Shown here piece after piece: positions 19,258 to 27,835 of a stretch of DNA of 64,000 bases. Source of the stretch: Alistipes sp. (GTDB taxonomy: Bacteria; Bacteroidota; Bacteroidia; Bacteroidales; Rikenellaceae); contig JAFXIS010000057.1 in the NCBI GenBank assembly GCA_017532885.1, positions 9,903 to 73,902 on the forward strand, written 5' to 3'. The stretch's first letter is position 1. Each line of letters opens with the position of its first letter. The notes beneath the pieces were generated by a model. The model ran no database searches. It saw nothing but the letters and a program-made list of their open reading frames with translations, and was not told where the DNA came from. The translations under genes were made by a program, and so were the position numbers.

Positions 19258-20874
19258 ATGGCAAAAGATTATACACCCTCGGCTCGCAACAGAGCCGCAT
19301 ACGAAAAGATGGAAGACCCACTTGCCGGCGGCGTGGTACCCCCACAAGCCGTGGAGCTGGAAGAGGCGGTATTAGGAGCGCTGATGTTGGAGCGCGACAG
19401 TATCATCGGCGTGCAGGAGTACCTGCGCTCCGAATCTTTCTACACCGAGGAGCATCGCATAATATTCAGTGCGATTGAGTCTTTGGCTATGGAGCTAAAG
19501 CCCATCGACCTCTACACCGTCACCGAGCGTCTACGCTCGCGCAAGGAGCTTAAGAAGGTCGGAGGCGCTGCATATCTCGCACAGCTCACTCAAAAGGTGG
19601 GCTCGGCAGCGAATGTCGAGTTCCACGCCAAGATTATCGCCCAGAAATATGTGCAGCGCGAGCTTATTCGCTCGGCAACCGAGATTCAGCGTCGCTCCTA
19701 CGACGAGGACCAGGATGTCACCGACCTTATCGGCTTTGCCGAAGGTGAGATTTTCAAGGTGTCGGAGGGTCATGTGAAGCGCTCGGTGCAATCGGCATCA
19801 AGCATCCTCGACCAAGCCCTCAAGCAGATTGAAGATGCCAGCAAGAAGGGTGACTCTTACATCGGAGTGCCTTCGGGATTTATTGATATCGACCGTGTGA
19901 CCTTGGGTTGGCAGCCGAGCGACCTTATCATCATCGCAGCTCGCCCCTCAATGGGTAAGACTGCCTTCGTGCTTTCGATGGCGCGAAATATGGCGGTAAA
20001 GAACGAGAGCCCCGTAGCATTCTTCTCGCTCGAGATGTCGAGCGTGCAGCTTATGATGCGTCTGATTGTAGCCGAAACAGGTTTGCCGAGTAATGAGATT
20101 AAGAGTGGTCGCCTTACGCCCGAGCAGTGGCGTCACTTGGAGAGTGCTACAAAACCTTTGGGTACGGCACCCCTCTATGTGGACGATACGCCCGCACTGT
20201 CGGTTTTTGAGTTCCGCTCGAAGGCTCGACGCTTAAAGACGCAGCACGACATACAGATTATCATCATCGACTACTTGCAGCTTATGACCGGAGGTGGTGA
20301 GAACAAGAACGGCAACCGCGAGCAGGAGGTGGCGTTTATATCTCGAACCCTGAAGGCTATCGCCAAGGAGTTGAATGTGCCGATTATAGCCCTCTCGCAG
20401 CTCAGCCGTGCTACCGAGACGCGAGGAGGCTCGAAGCGTCCGCAACTTTCGGACTTGCGTGAGTCGGGAGCTATCGAGCAGGATGCCGATATCGTGGCAT
20501 TTATCCACCGCCCCGAATACTATGGCATAAACACCGATGAAAATGGTATGCCCACAGCCGGCATGGCCGAGATTATCATTGCCAAGCACCGTAATGGTGC
20601 CGTTACGGATGTGCCATTAAGATTCCTCAAAGATCAGGCACGCTTTGCCGACAAGGATAGTGACGAAAACTCGACAGCGGCAGACCCCGTAAATGGCAGA
20701 GGCAATAAATATAGCTATATGCAGAGCGCCATAGGTGCAGCTGATGATTCAGCTGTAGCAGGCGGATTTGCCGGAGGCCTATCCTCGGCGGGTGGCGGCG
20801 GAGAGTTTGACCTTAATCAAGGCCCAGCCAACATCGAGCAGAGGCGACCCTTGGATGACGAGGTGCCATTTTAA
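19258..20874 (+). CDS. dnaB: Replicative DNA helicase DnaB
   Basis: Hexameric 5'-3' helicase of the replication fork. The 538 residues comprise an N-terminal domain (about 25-130, PPQAVELEEAVLGALML), a linker, and the RecA-like C-terminal domain with Walker A ARPSMGKTAF at about residue 225, the Walker B region IIIIDYLQLM, and LSQLSRATETRGG with the arginine-containing SDLRESGAIEQDAD block. The tail after residue 470 is glycine-rich and probably disordered. The ATG at 19258 is the first in frame. No intein is present. Confidence 0.97.
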   Translation: MAKDYTPSARNRAAYEKMEDPLAGGVVPPQAVELEEAVLGALMLERDSIIGVQEYLRSESFYTEEHRIIFSAIESLAMELKPIDLYTVTERLRSRKELKKVGGAAYLAQLTQKVGSAANVEFHAKIIAQKYVQRELIRSATEIQRRSYDEDQDVTDLIGFAEGEIFKVSEGHVKRSVQSASSILDQALKQIEDASKKGDSYIGVPSGFIDIDRVTLGWQPSDLIIIAARPSMGKTAFVLSMARNMAVKNESPVAFFSLEMSSVQLMMRLIVAETGLPSNEIKSGRLTPEQWRHLESATKPLGTAPLYVDDTPALSVFEFRSKARRLKTQHDIQIIIIDYLQLMTGGGENKNGNREQEVAFISRTLKAIAKELNVPIIALSQLSRATETRGGSKRPQLSDLRESGAIEQDADIVAFIHRPEYYGINTDENGMPTAGMAEIIIAKHRNGAVTDVPLRFLKDQARFADKDSDENSTAADPVNGRGNKYSYMQSAIGAADDSAVAGGFAGGLSSAGGGGEFDLNQGPANIEQRRPLDDEVPF

Positions 20875-20922
20875 GCAAGAGGCGCAATCGCCCCAAGAAG
20901 TGAGGATTAAGATGATAGATTG

Positions 20923-20947
20923 AGAGGCGGAAATCGCTCTATTTTTT
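20923..20947 (+). terminator. Possible terminator or attenuator just before comM
   Basis: AGAGGCG (20923-20929) pairs with CGCTCT (20935-20940) with one bulge and is followed by ATTTTTT. It ends 10 bases before the comM ATG, so termination here would also limit comM readthrough. Confidence 0.5.
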
Positions 20948-20956
20948 AAGAAGAAT

Positions 20957-22492
20957 ATGGTTGTTCGCAGTTATACGGGAACGGTGGCCGGAATTGGAGC
21001 TATCGGAGTAAATGTCGAGGTGAGCATTACGGGAGGAGGCTTGGGACTCTTTCTGGTTGGTTTGCCCGATAATGCCGTACGCGAGAGCGAGCAACGCATA
21101 CGCGCGGCATTCGAGAACTCGGGATTTAAGATGACGGCACGAAAGTGCGTGGTGAATCTCGCCCCCGCCGACCTGAGGAAGGAGGGCTCGGGATTTGACC
21201 TCCCGATAGCCATAGCGATACTCGCAGCGACAAATCAAGTTGTAGCCGACGGGCTCAAAGATTCGGTTTTCGTGGGCGAATTATCGCTCGATGGGCAGAT
21301 TCGAGGCGTGAAGGGAGTGCTTCCCATTACGGCAGAGGCCCGCACGAAGGGTTTTAAGCGCATATATGTACCTCGCGACAATGCTGCCGAGGCAGCGGTT
21401 GTTGAAGGTATAGAGGTTTTGGCGGTGGAATCGCTTGTGGAGGTTATCCGCTCACTCAATGGCGAGCAAGAGATATTCCCCGAGCAGAGCATTGTAAGTC
21501 ATGAGGTGCTTGAAGAGCAGGTGTATGCCGAAGATTTTGCCGATGTGAAGGGGCAAAAATATGCAAAACGCGCATTGGAGATTGCCGCAGCCGGAGGTCA
21601 CAATGTGATTATGATAGGCCCTCCGGGTTCGGGAAAGACGATGTTAGCACGCCGCATACCCTCGATTTTGCCACCCATGACTTTGGAGGAGGCTTTGGAG
21701 ACCACGAAAATTCACTCGGTGGCCGGAAAATTGGGTGCGCATCGCGGTTTAATGCAGCAGCGACCGTTCCGCGCACCACATCACTTGGCGTCGCCCGTGG
21801 CGTTGATTGGCGGAGGACAAAGCCCACAACCCGGCGAGGTGTCGTTGGCTCACAACGGAGTGCTGTTTCTCGACGAAATGCCGGAGTTCGGGCATAGCGT
21901 TTTGGAGGTCTTGCGACAGCCTTTGGAGGATAAGCATATAGCCATTGCGCGAGCGCGTTACGCGGTGGATTATCCATCGAACTTTACGCTCGTGGCGTCG
22001 ATGAACCCCTGTCCGTGCGGATATTACAACCACCCCGACAAGGAGTGTACTTGCTCTCCCGCGGCGGTACATCGTTACATGGGCCGCATATCGGGACCTC
22101 TGATGGACCGTATAGACCTGCATGTCGAGGTGACACCCGTAAAGCGCGAGGAGATGTCATCGGCAACGCCGGCAGAGAGTAGTGCCGAAGTGCGCAGTCG
22201 CGTGATAAAGGCAAGGGAGATACAGGCAAAGCGATTTGAGGGGACCGGAATACATACCAATACGATGATGACTTCGGCGATGTTACAGCGTTTTTGCCCA
22301 CTTTCGGCCGAAGCACGCCGATTATTGGATATGGCGATGGAGCGTCTGCAACTCTCGGCTCGCGCCTATGACCGCATAATAAAAGTGGCTCGCACGATAG
22401 CCGATTTGGAGCAGATGGAGGATATAACACCTCAACATATCTCGGAAGCGATTTCATACAGGACGCTCGACAGAGATAGCTGGGGAAGGTAA
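20957..22492 (+). CDS. comM: YifB/ComM family Mg-chelatase-like AAA+ ATPase
   Basis: The 511 residues contain an N-terminal ChlI/Lon-protease-like domain (about 1-170), the AAA+ core with Walker A GPPGSGKTMLARRIPSILPP and Walker B VLFLDEMPEF, the conserved NPCPCGYY segment with nearby cysteines, and the C-terminal LSARAYDRIIKVARTIADL signature. ComM proteins act as branch-migration helicases that promote integration of incoming DNA during transformation. Together with comF and priA nearby this suggests DNA uptake or recombination capacity, which is inference. It is followed by an AATTCAAA repeat array and then murG. Confidence 0.93.
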   Translation: MVVRSYTGTVAGIGAIGVNVEVSITGGGLGLFLVGLPDNAVRESEQRIRAAFENSGFKMTARKCVVNLAPADLRKEGSGFDLPIAIAILAATNQVVADGLKDSVFVGELSLDGQIRGVKGVLPITAEARTKGFKRIYVPRDNAAEAAVVEGIEVLAVESLVEVIRSLNGEQEIFPEQSIVSHEVLEEQVYAEDFADVKGQKYAKRALEIAAAGGHNVIMIGPPGSGKTMLARRIPSILPPMTLEEALETTKIHSVAGKLGAHRGLMQQRPFRAPHHLASPVALIGGGQSPQPGEVSLAHNGVLFLDEMPEFGHSVLEVLRQPLEDKHIAIARARYAVDYPSNFTLVASMNPCPCGYYNHPDKECTCSPAAVHRYMGRISGPLMDRIDLHVEVTPVKREEMSSATPAESSAEVRSRVIKAREIQAKRFEGTGIHTNTMMTSAMLQRFCPLSAEARRLLDMAMERLQLSARAYDRIIKVARTIADLEQMEDITPQHISEAISYRTLDRDSWGR

Positions 22493-22500
22493 GACAAGAT

Positions 22501-22526
22501 AATTCAAAATTCAAAATTCAAAATTC
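22501..22526. repeat. AATTCAAA-type repeat array between comM and murG
   Basis: Three tandem copies of the unit TTCAAAA beginning AATTCAAAATTCAAAATT. The array lies at the 5' boundary of the murG-ftsZ block. The next bases allow a small hairpin (CAAAAT with ATTTTG). The same array in the same orientation follows ftsW at 61701. Confidence 0.9.
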
Positions 22527-22563
22527 GTTTTGCGATTTTGAAGACGATATACAAAGAAAAACT

Positions 22564-23661
22564 ATGAAAAAAATTATACTTTCGGGAGGTGGTACGGGAG
22601 GACATATATACCCTGCTGTGGCGGTTGCCGAAGCATTGAAGCAAAAATGGGGAGATGAGGTGGAGATTCTCTTCGTAGGTGCCGAGGGTAAGATGGAGAT
22701 GGAGAAGATTCCCGCTTTGGGTTACCGCATCGAGGGCCTTCCTATTGCAGGCTTGCAACGCCGTTTGGATATAAAGAATCTTGCTGTGCCATTTAAGGTG
22801 TGGCAAAGCATACGCCGCGCAAAGAGGGTTATACGCGACTTCGGTGCCGATGTGGTTGCCGGTTTTGGCGGCTATGCCAGCGCGCCCGTATTGTGGGCAG
22901 CACAGCAGATGGGTGTGCCGACAATCATTCAGGAGCAGAACTCCTATGCCGGCGTGACGAACAAGATTCTCTCGAAAAAGGCAAAGACCATATGTGTGGC
23001 GTATGACGATATGGAGCGTTTCTTCCCCGAAAAGAGGATTATAAAGACGGGTAATCCCCTGCGAGGCAGTTTTAGTGCAACAACCCAAAAGAGTGACGAG
23101 GCTTTGGCTTATTACGGACTCAAGTCCGATTTGCCCACACTGCTTATTGTCGGAGGTTCACTCGGCACACGCACGCTGAACGAGATGATGAAGCATTGGA
23201 TTCTCTCGCTTGGTGGCAAAGCGCCCATTCAGGTGCTGTGGCAAACAGGAAAATTCTACGAGCGCGAGATGAAGGAGTTTTTGGCGGCTCACCCCACAGA
23301 AAACATCTGGCAGGGGGCATTTATCGACCGCATGGACTATGCCTACGAAGTTGCAGACCTCGTGCTTTCACGCAGTGGAGCCTGCACCGTATCGGAGCTT
23401 TGCTTGGTGGGTAAGCCTACGATTTTTGTGCCCTCGCCGAATGTGGCGGAGGACCACCAGACAAAGAATGCACAAGCTCTGGTAAACAAGGATGCAGCAA
23501 AGATGGTGCGCGATGCCGATGCCATAGAAATGGGAATGGTAAAGGCGTTGGAGCTATTGAAGAATAAGGTTCGCTTGGAGGAGTTGCGACGCAATATATC
23601 TGCACTCGGCATAGCCGATGCCGCCGCAAGAGTTGCAAGCGAGATAGAAAAGGTTTGGTAA
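22564..23661 (+). CDS. murG: UDP-N-acetylglucosamine--N-acetylmuramyl-(pentapeptide) pyrophosphoryl-undecaprenol GlcNAc transferase MurG
   Basis: Converts lipid I to lipid II on the inner face of the membrane. The 365 residues show the N-terminal glycine-rich loop SGGGTGGHIYPAVAVAEAL, the GGYASAPVLWAA segment, the second-domain loop GGSLGTRTLNEM and the UDP-GlcNAc site SRSGACTVSEL. Its stop codon shares its last base with the murC ATG (TAATG). It is the first gene of a murG-murC-ftsQ-ftsA-ftsZ run, and its usual upstream neighbour ftsW is instead 38 kb downstream. Confidence 0.97.
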   Translation: MKKIILSGGGTGGHIYPAVAVAEALKQKWGDEVEILFVGAEGKMEMEKIPALGYRIEGLPIAGLQRRLDIKNLAVPFKVWQSIRRAKRVIRDFGADVVAGFGGYASAPVLWAAQQMGVPTIIQEQNSYAGVTNKILSKKAKTICVAYDDMERFFPEKRIIKTGNPLRGSFSATTQKSDEALAYYGLKSDLPTLLIVGGSLGTRTLNEMMKHWILSLGGKAPIQVLWQTGKFYEREMKEFLAAHPTENIWQGAFIDRMDYAYEVADLVLSRSGACTVSELCLVGKPTIFVPSPNVAEDHQTKNAQALVNKDAAKMVRDADAIEMGMVKALELLKNKVRLEELRRNISALGIADAAARVASEIEKVW

Positions 23662-25046
23662 TGAAACATTTCGACAACATATATTTCATGGGCATTGGCG
23701 GCATAGGAATGAGCGCCTTGGCCCGTTATTTCCTGCATGAGGGTAAAGCAGTAGCGGGATATGACCGCACCGAAACTCCTCTCACGCGAGAATTGGAGCG
23801 TGAGGGTGCTGTGGTAACCTACGAGGATGAGGTGGAGAATATACCCGAAGTGTTTCGTAATCCCGACACTACGATGGTGGTATTTACGCCCGCAGTACCG
23901 GAGGAGCATCCTCAAATGCAGTTCTTCCGCAATGGAGGATTCCTCATCGAAAAGCGCTCGCAGATGCTGGGACACCTCTCGGAGGGGAAATATGTGATGG
24001 CGGTAGCCGGTACGCACGGCAAGACTACAACATCGACACTTATAGCGTGGCTCAACCACGCCACCCAAGCCGACGGCAGTGCCTTCCTGGGCGGTATATC
24101 GAAAAACTTCGGCGGCAACCTTGTGCTTGGCGCATCGAATCGCTTGGCGGTGGAGGCAGATGAGTTCGACCGTTCGTTTCTGCGCCTACGACCCGATGTT
24201 GCGGTAATTACCGCGGTGGCTGCCGACCACCTCGATATTTATGGTACTTTCGAGGCGGTGGTGGAAGCTTTCGGTCAGTTCGCAGCTCTTATAAAGGAGG
24301 GAGGTCACCTGATTTTGAAGAAGGGTGTGGAGATTGCTCTGCCCGATGAGGGTGTCAGCATTTGGCGTTACTCATACGACGAGGAGTGTGATTTCTATGC
24401 CGACCGCATCCGACTCTGCGAAGGGGGATATTACAACTACGACATCGTAACGCCCGACTCTCGCATCGAGGATTGCCGTTTGGGCATTCCGGGTTGGGTG
24501 AATATAGAAAACTCGGTTGCGGCGGTTGCGGCGATGTGGTGTGCAGCAAAATCGCGCGGCGAGGAGTTGAATATCGACCTGCTGCGCAAGGGTTTGAGCG
24601 AGTATTCGGGTGTGAAGCGCAGATTTGAGTTTTATATCAACACTCCCCGACAGGTATATATGGATGACTACGCGCACCACCCCGAGGAGTTGGAGGCTGC
24701 GATAACTTCCGTTAGGAAGATGTTCCCGACACGCCATTTAACGGCAATATTCCAGCCACACCTCTATACCCGCACGCGAGATTTATTTAAGGAGTTTGCT
24801 GCGGCACTCTCACACGCCGACGAGGCGATTTTGGTGCCGATATATCCTGCACGCGAGGAGCCTATCGAGGGCATATCGTCGGAGATGATTGCCAAGCGAG
24901 TTACGATTCCCTGCTCGATTTGCGAACGAGAGCATTTAGCAGAGTATTTAGAGGGTAAGCAGACCGATGTTGTGGTGAGCTTTGGCGCAGGAAACATAGA
25001 TGCTTATTGCGGAGCGATTGCCGCGGTGTTGCAACAAAAAGCATAA
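23661..25046 (+). CDS. murC: UDP-N-acetylmuramate--L-alanine ligase MurC
   Basis: Adds L-Ala to UDP-MurNAc with ATP hydrolysis. The ATG at 23661 overlaps the murG stop by one base; a TTG six bases upstream is in frame but less likely. The resulting 461 residues contain the N-terminal Rossmann loop MGIGGIGMSALA, the ATP loop GTHGKTTTSTL at about residue 119, the EADEFDRSF segment, and the C-terminal DDYAHHPEE motif, all typical of MurC. ftsQ follows after 6 bases. Confidence 0.97.
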   Translation: MKHFDNIYFMGIGGIGMSALARYFLHEGKAVAGYDRTETPLTRELEREGAVVTYEDEVENIPEVFRNPDTTMVVFTPAVPEEHPQMQFFRNGGFLIEKRSQMLGHLSEGKYVMAVAGTHGKTTTSTLIAWLNHATQADGSAFLGGISKNFGGNLVLGASNRLAVEADEFDRSFLRLRPDVAVITAVAADHLDIYGTFEAVVEAFGQFAALIKEGGHLILKKGVEIALPDEGVSIWRYSYDEECDFYADRIRLCEGGYYNYDIVTPDSRIEDCRLGIPGWVNIENSVAAVAAMWCAAKSRGEELNIDLLRKGLSEYSGVKRRFEFYINTPRQVYMDDYAHHPEELEAAITSVRKMFPTRHLTAIFQPHLYTRTRDLFKEFAAALSHADEAILVPIYPAREEPIEGISSEMIAKRVTIPCSICEREHLAEYLEGKQTDVVVSFGAGNIDAYCGAIAAVLQQKA

Positions 25047-25052
25047 ACACGA

Positions 25053-26174
25053 ATGAGGAGATTTTGGTCGATATTGGGTACAACATTGTTGTGGTTGGCA
25101 GTGATAGTTTTTGCGGTATATTTTAATATGCGCGCAAAGCGGCACTATGCCCAGACGACCATATCGAATGTAAATATCGTACTAACCGACAGTCTGCAAG
25201 ATGAGGTGCTGGTGAAGAGCAGCACGGTGAACAAGTGGCTCGCGGAGAGCGGTATCTCTATCGAGAAAACAGCGTTGGACAGCGTAGACCTCGCAGGTAT
25301 AGAGCAGACTATTCTCAAAAATGGTTTTATAGCCAAGGCAAATGCCTATGTAACCTATGACGGGCGTCTGCATGTGGAAGTAAGTCAGCGTAAGCCCTTG
25401 TTGCGAATGGCGGTAAACGGATATGACTGCTACATTACAGAGGAGGGGTTCCTCTTCCCCACGCCTCGACTCTCGTCGGTCTATGCACCCATAGTGACAG
25501 GTTCATACACCCCACCCGTACCGGCGCAATATGTCGGGCAGGCGGAGGATTATATCTCCTCGCTCATAGCTCAATCCGACGAGCGAATAGAGCAGTTGCA
25601 ACATGAGAAGGTGCCACTATTTGAGAAGGAGAAGGAGATTCGCGACTCGATTCGCAAGGTGCGCACCATTCGCATATCAAGGAGATTCTGGAAGGAGTTG
25701 CGTCTGAGCTTTCAGCCCTCATATCAGGCTGAATATGACCTCGATGTGCAGCGCACGCGCGCCTACAAAGCTGAACTTAGGCGTAAATATCGTTATTGGC
25801 TGCGCCTTAACGACAAGGCTATTGATGCAATAACCCAACGACAGGATGCCGAGAGAATGAATCAAAAAAAGTTGATGAAAAGATATGAAGATTTGGTGAA
25901 ACTCATTAACTTTGTGAAATATATTGAGGAGGATTCGTTTTGGCGTGCCGAGATAGTGCAGATTGTAGCCTCAACGATGTCAAATGGAGAGTTGCAATTG
26001 GAACTTATACCCCGCTCGGGAAGCCACCGCATACGCTTCGGTACGGCCGACAGAGTGGAGGAGAAGTTCAACCAATTGTTAGCGTTTTACAATCGAGGTC
26101 TGACGAATATAGGCTGGGAGGAGTTTAAGACCATCTCGGTGCAATATAATGGTCAGATTGTCTGTACAAAATAG
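25053..26174 (+). CDS. ftsQ: Cell division protein FtsQ with a long charged insertion
   Basis: Bitopic divisome protein connecting early and late division proteins. The 373 residues have a membrane helix at about 8-24, a POTRA-like region at about 36-110 and a C-terminal beta domain from about residue 285 (VKYIEEDSFWRAEIVQI, then IPRSGSHRIRFG). Between these, residues about 162-282 form a highly charged, probably coiled-coil stretch that shorter FtsQ proteins of the phylum (about 240-280 residues as I recall) do not have. Position between murC and ftsA supports the name. Weak sequence conservation is normal for FtsQ. Confidence 0.88.
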   Translation: MRRFWSILGTTLLWLAVIVFAVYFNMRAKRHYAQTTISNVNIVLTDSLQDEVLVKSSTVNKWLAESGISIEKTALDSVDLAGIEQTILKNGFIAKANAYVTYDGRLHVEVSQRKPLLRMAVNGYDCYITEEGFLFPTPRLSSVYAPIVTGSYTPPVPAQYVGQAEDYISSLIAQSDERIEQLQHEKVPLFEKEKEIRDSIRKVRTIRISRRFWKELRLSFQPSYQAEYDLDVQRTRAYKAELRRKYRYWLRLNDKAIDAITQRQDAERMNQKKLMKRYEDLVKLINFVKYIEEDSFWRAEIVQIVASTMSNGELQLELIPRSGSHRIRFGTADRVEEKFNQLLAFYNRGLTNIGWEEFKTISVQYNGQIVCTK

Positions 26175-26185
26175 AAAAACTCATA

Positions 26186-26194
26186 CCCCCCCCC
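26186..26194. repeat. Nine-C homopolymer between ftsQ and ftsA
   Basis: Run of nine C in the 77-base gap between ftsQ and ftsA, 57 bases before the ftsA start, followed by an A/G-rich leader. Such tracts are prone to slipped-strand length change. Confidence 0.85.
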
Positions 26195-26251
26195 AATAAT
26201 AGTGGGGCGAAAGAGGGCTGATTAGAGGAAAAAATTAAAAATAGGATAATA

Positions 26252-27751
26252 GTGGAGAAGAAAAATTACATCGTAGCTATTGACATAGGCTCTTCGGCGA
26301 TAAAAATCGCTGTGGGTTCTATTGCTCCGGGAGGTGCTATGCACATCGAGTGCATCGTATCGGAGCCTTGCCAGGAGATGGAAGCAGGTTTGGTGAACAA
26401 CATCAATCTGGTGGGTGTTGCACTGCGCAAAGCCCTCAAGGCCGCCGAAAAACTCGCCGGCATAGCCATCACGGATGCTTATGTGAGTGTGTCGGGAAAG
26501 TTTATGCGTTGCGCACGCTACACCGACCATGTTTTTGTAACCGATAGCGACAACTGCATTTCACAGCAGGATGTAAGAAGTCTGCACGACCGCATGCGCA
26601 ATGTAAAGGCTGCCGACAACGAGATTATTATGGACCTCTTCCCGATTTGCTACAAGAGCGAAATGGGCGTGGAGATGAAAAATCCCGTAGGCTCGTACAG
26701 CAAGCAGCTTAATGCCACCTACAACTTCATACTCTGTGAGAAGCAGGCAAAGGACCGCTTCCAGCGCCTGTTTATGGATGCCGGCATCAAGATTCAGGAG
26801 ATGTTTGCCGGAGCAAGCATCATCAGCGAATCGGTTGTCACTGCCGAGGAGAAGGAGGAGGGCGTTGCCGTTGTGGATATTGGTAGCGGCGTGACCGACC
26901 TGGCGATTTACCGCGGAGGAGCGTTGTGCTACATGGTGTCTATCCCCATCGGTGGCGACTCGATAAATAGCGATATCCACCACTACTCGGGACAGATTCC
27001 GCTATCGTCTATCGAGGGTTTGAAGAAGGAGTATGGCTCAGCTATGGTGAGCCTTGCATCCAACATGACGATAAATATCCAGAAGGGTACGCGAACAATC
27101 GCCACAATACAGAGCCTAAACCTCGCAGCGATAATCGAGGCACGACTTACCGATATTGTGGAGTATGTGTGGAATGAGATTCGTGAAGCAAACCTCGCAA
27201 AGAAGATTCCCGCAGGCATAGTTCTAACGGGAGGAGTTGCAAACATAAAGAATATTGCCGAGTTATTCCAGCGAGTAACGGGTGTAGAGACGCGCGTGGC
27301 ATGTGCCGAGTTGGGACTTACAACCGAGTCGTTGGAGGAGGCAACATCGCCGGAGCGTACGATGGTGATATCTCTCTTGATGCACGGAGCACAGAAGGGT
27401 GCAACTCCGGTAGGTGTATTGCAAACACCACACGAAGAGATTCCCGCAAAGGTGGTGACAAATGTCGAAACCGAAGAGGATAAAACACAAGAGCAAACTC
27501 CGGAGCAACCAAAGACACTGAATGATAAGCTTGGAGGCAATGGTAATACGGGAACGAAGGTGACAGATACCACCACGCTCAAAAACGGGGGTGGAGATGA
27601 AGACGAGGAGAAGGATGACCTTGATACCGAGGAGGAGGTTGCACCAAAGCGAAGCCTGTGGGGTCGTTTTACGCATTCGCTGAAGTCATCGTTCGACAGG
27701 GCGTTCCAAAACCCCGACGAGGATTATGACGACGACAATGACGAGTATTAG
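26252..27751 (+). CDS. ftsA: Cell division protein FtsA
   Basis: Actin-like ATPase that tethers FtsZ to the membrane. The frame starts at GTG 26252; no in-frame ATG lies nearby and the next residues EKKNYIVAIDIGSSAIKIAVG form the first phosphate loop, so GTG is the likely start. The second phosphate loop VAVVDIGSGVTDLAIY and the adenosine motif IVLTGGVANIKNI are present. After about residue 395 comes a 100-residue acidic, low-complexity linker and a C-terminal amphipathic stretch LWGRFTHSLKSSFDRAF followed by an acidic tail. The amphipathic part probably binds membrane, although the acidic end after it is unusual. Confidence 0.95.
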   Translation: MEKKNYIVAIDIGSSAIKIAVGSIAPGGAMHIECIVSEPCQEMEAGLVNNINLVGVALRKALKAAEKLAGIAITDAYVSVSGKFMRCARYTDHVFVTDSDNCISQQDVRSLHDRMRNVKAADNEIIMDLFPICYKSEMGVEMKNPVGSYSKQLNATYNFILCEKQAKDRFQRLFMDAGIKIQEMFAGASIISESVVTAEEKEEGVAVVDIGSGVTDLAIYRGGALCYMVSIPIGGDSINSDIHHYSGQIPLSSIEGLKKEYGSAMVSLASNMTINIQKGTRTIATIQSLNLAAIIEARLTDIVEYVWNEIREANLAKKIPAGIVLTGGVANIKNIAELFQRVTGVETRVACAELGLTTESLEEATSPERTMVISLLMHGAQKGATPVGVLQTPHEEIPAKVVTNVETEEDKTQEQTPEQPKTLNDKLGGNGNTGTKVTDTTTLKNGGGDEDEEKDDLDTEEEVAPKRSLWGRFTHSLKSSFDRAFQNPDEDYDDDNDEY

Positions 27752-27835
27752 TCTTTTGTCATGAAACGACACTCACGGTGGATGATGCGATTTATTTAGG
27801 TAGTTATTAGAAATCTGTACTTAAAAAGTAAGAGA

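Noticed and set aside
22501..22526. AATTCAAA arrays considered as CRISPR or tandem regulatory sites
   Set aside because: Units are 7-8 bases without spacers and there are no cas genes, so this is a simple dispersed repeat.
23655..23660. TTG start for murC six bases upstream of the ATG
   Set aside because: The ATG at 23661 overlaps the murG stop in the usual TAATG arrangement and gives the normal MurC N-terminus.
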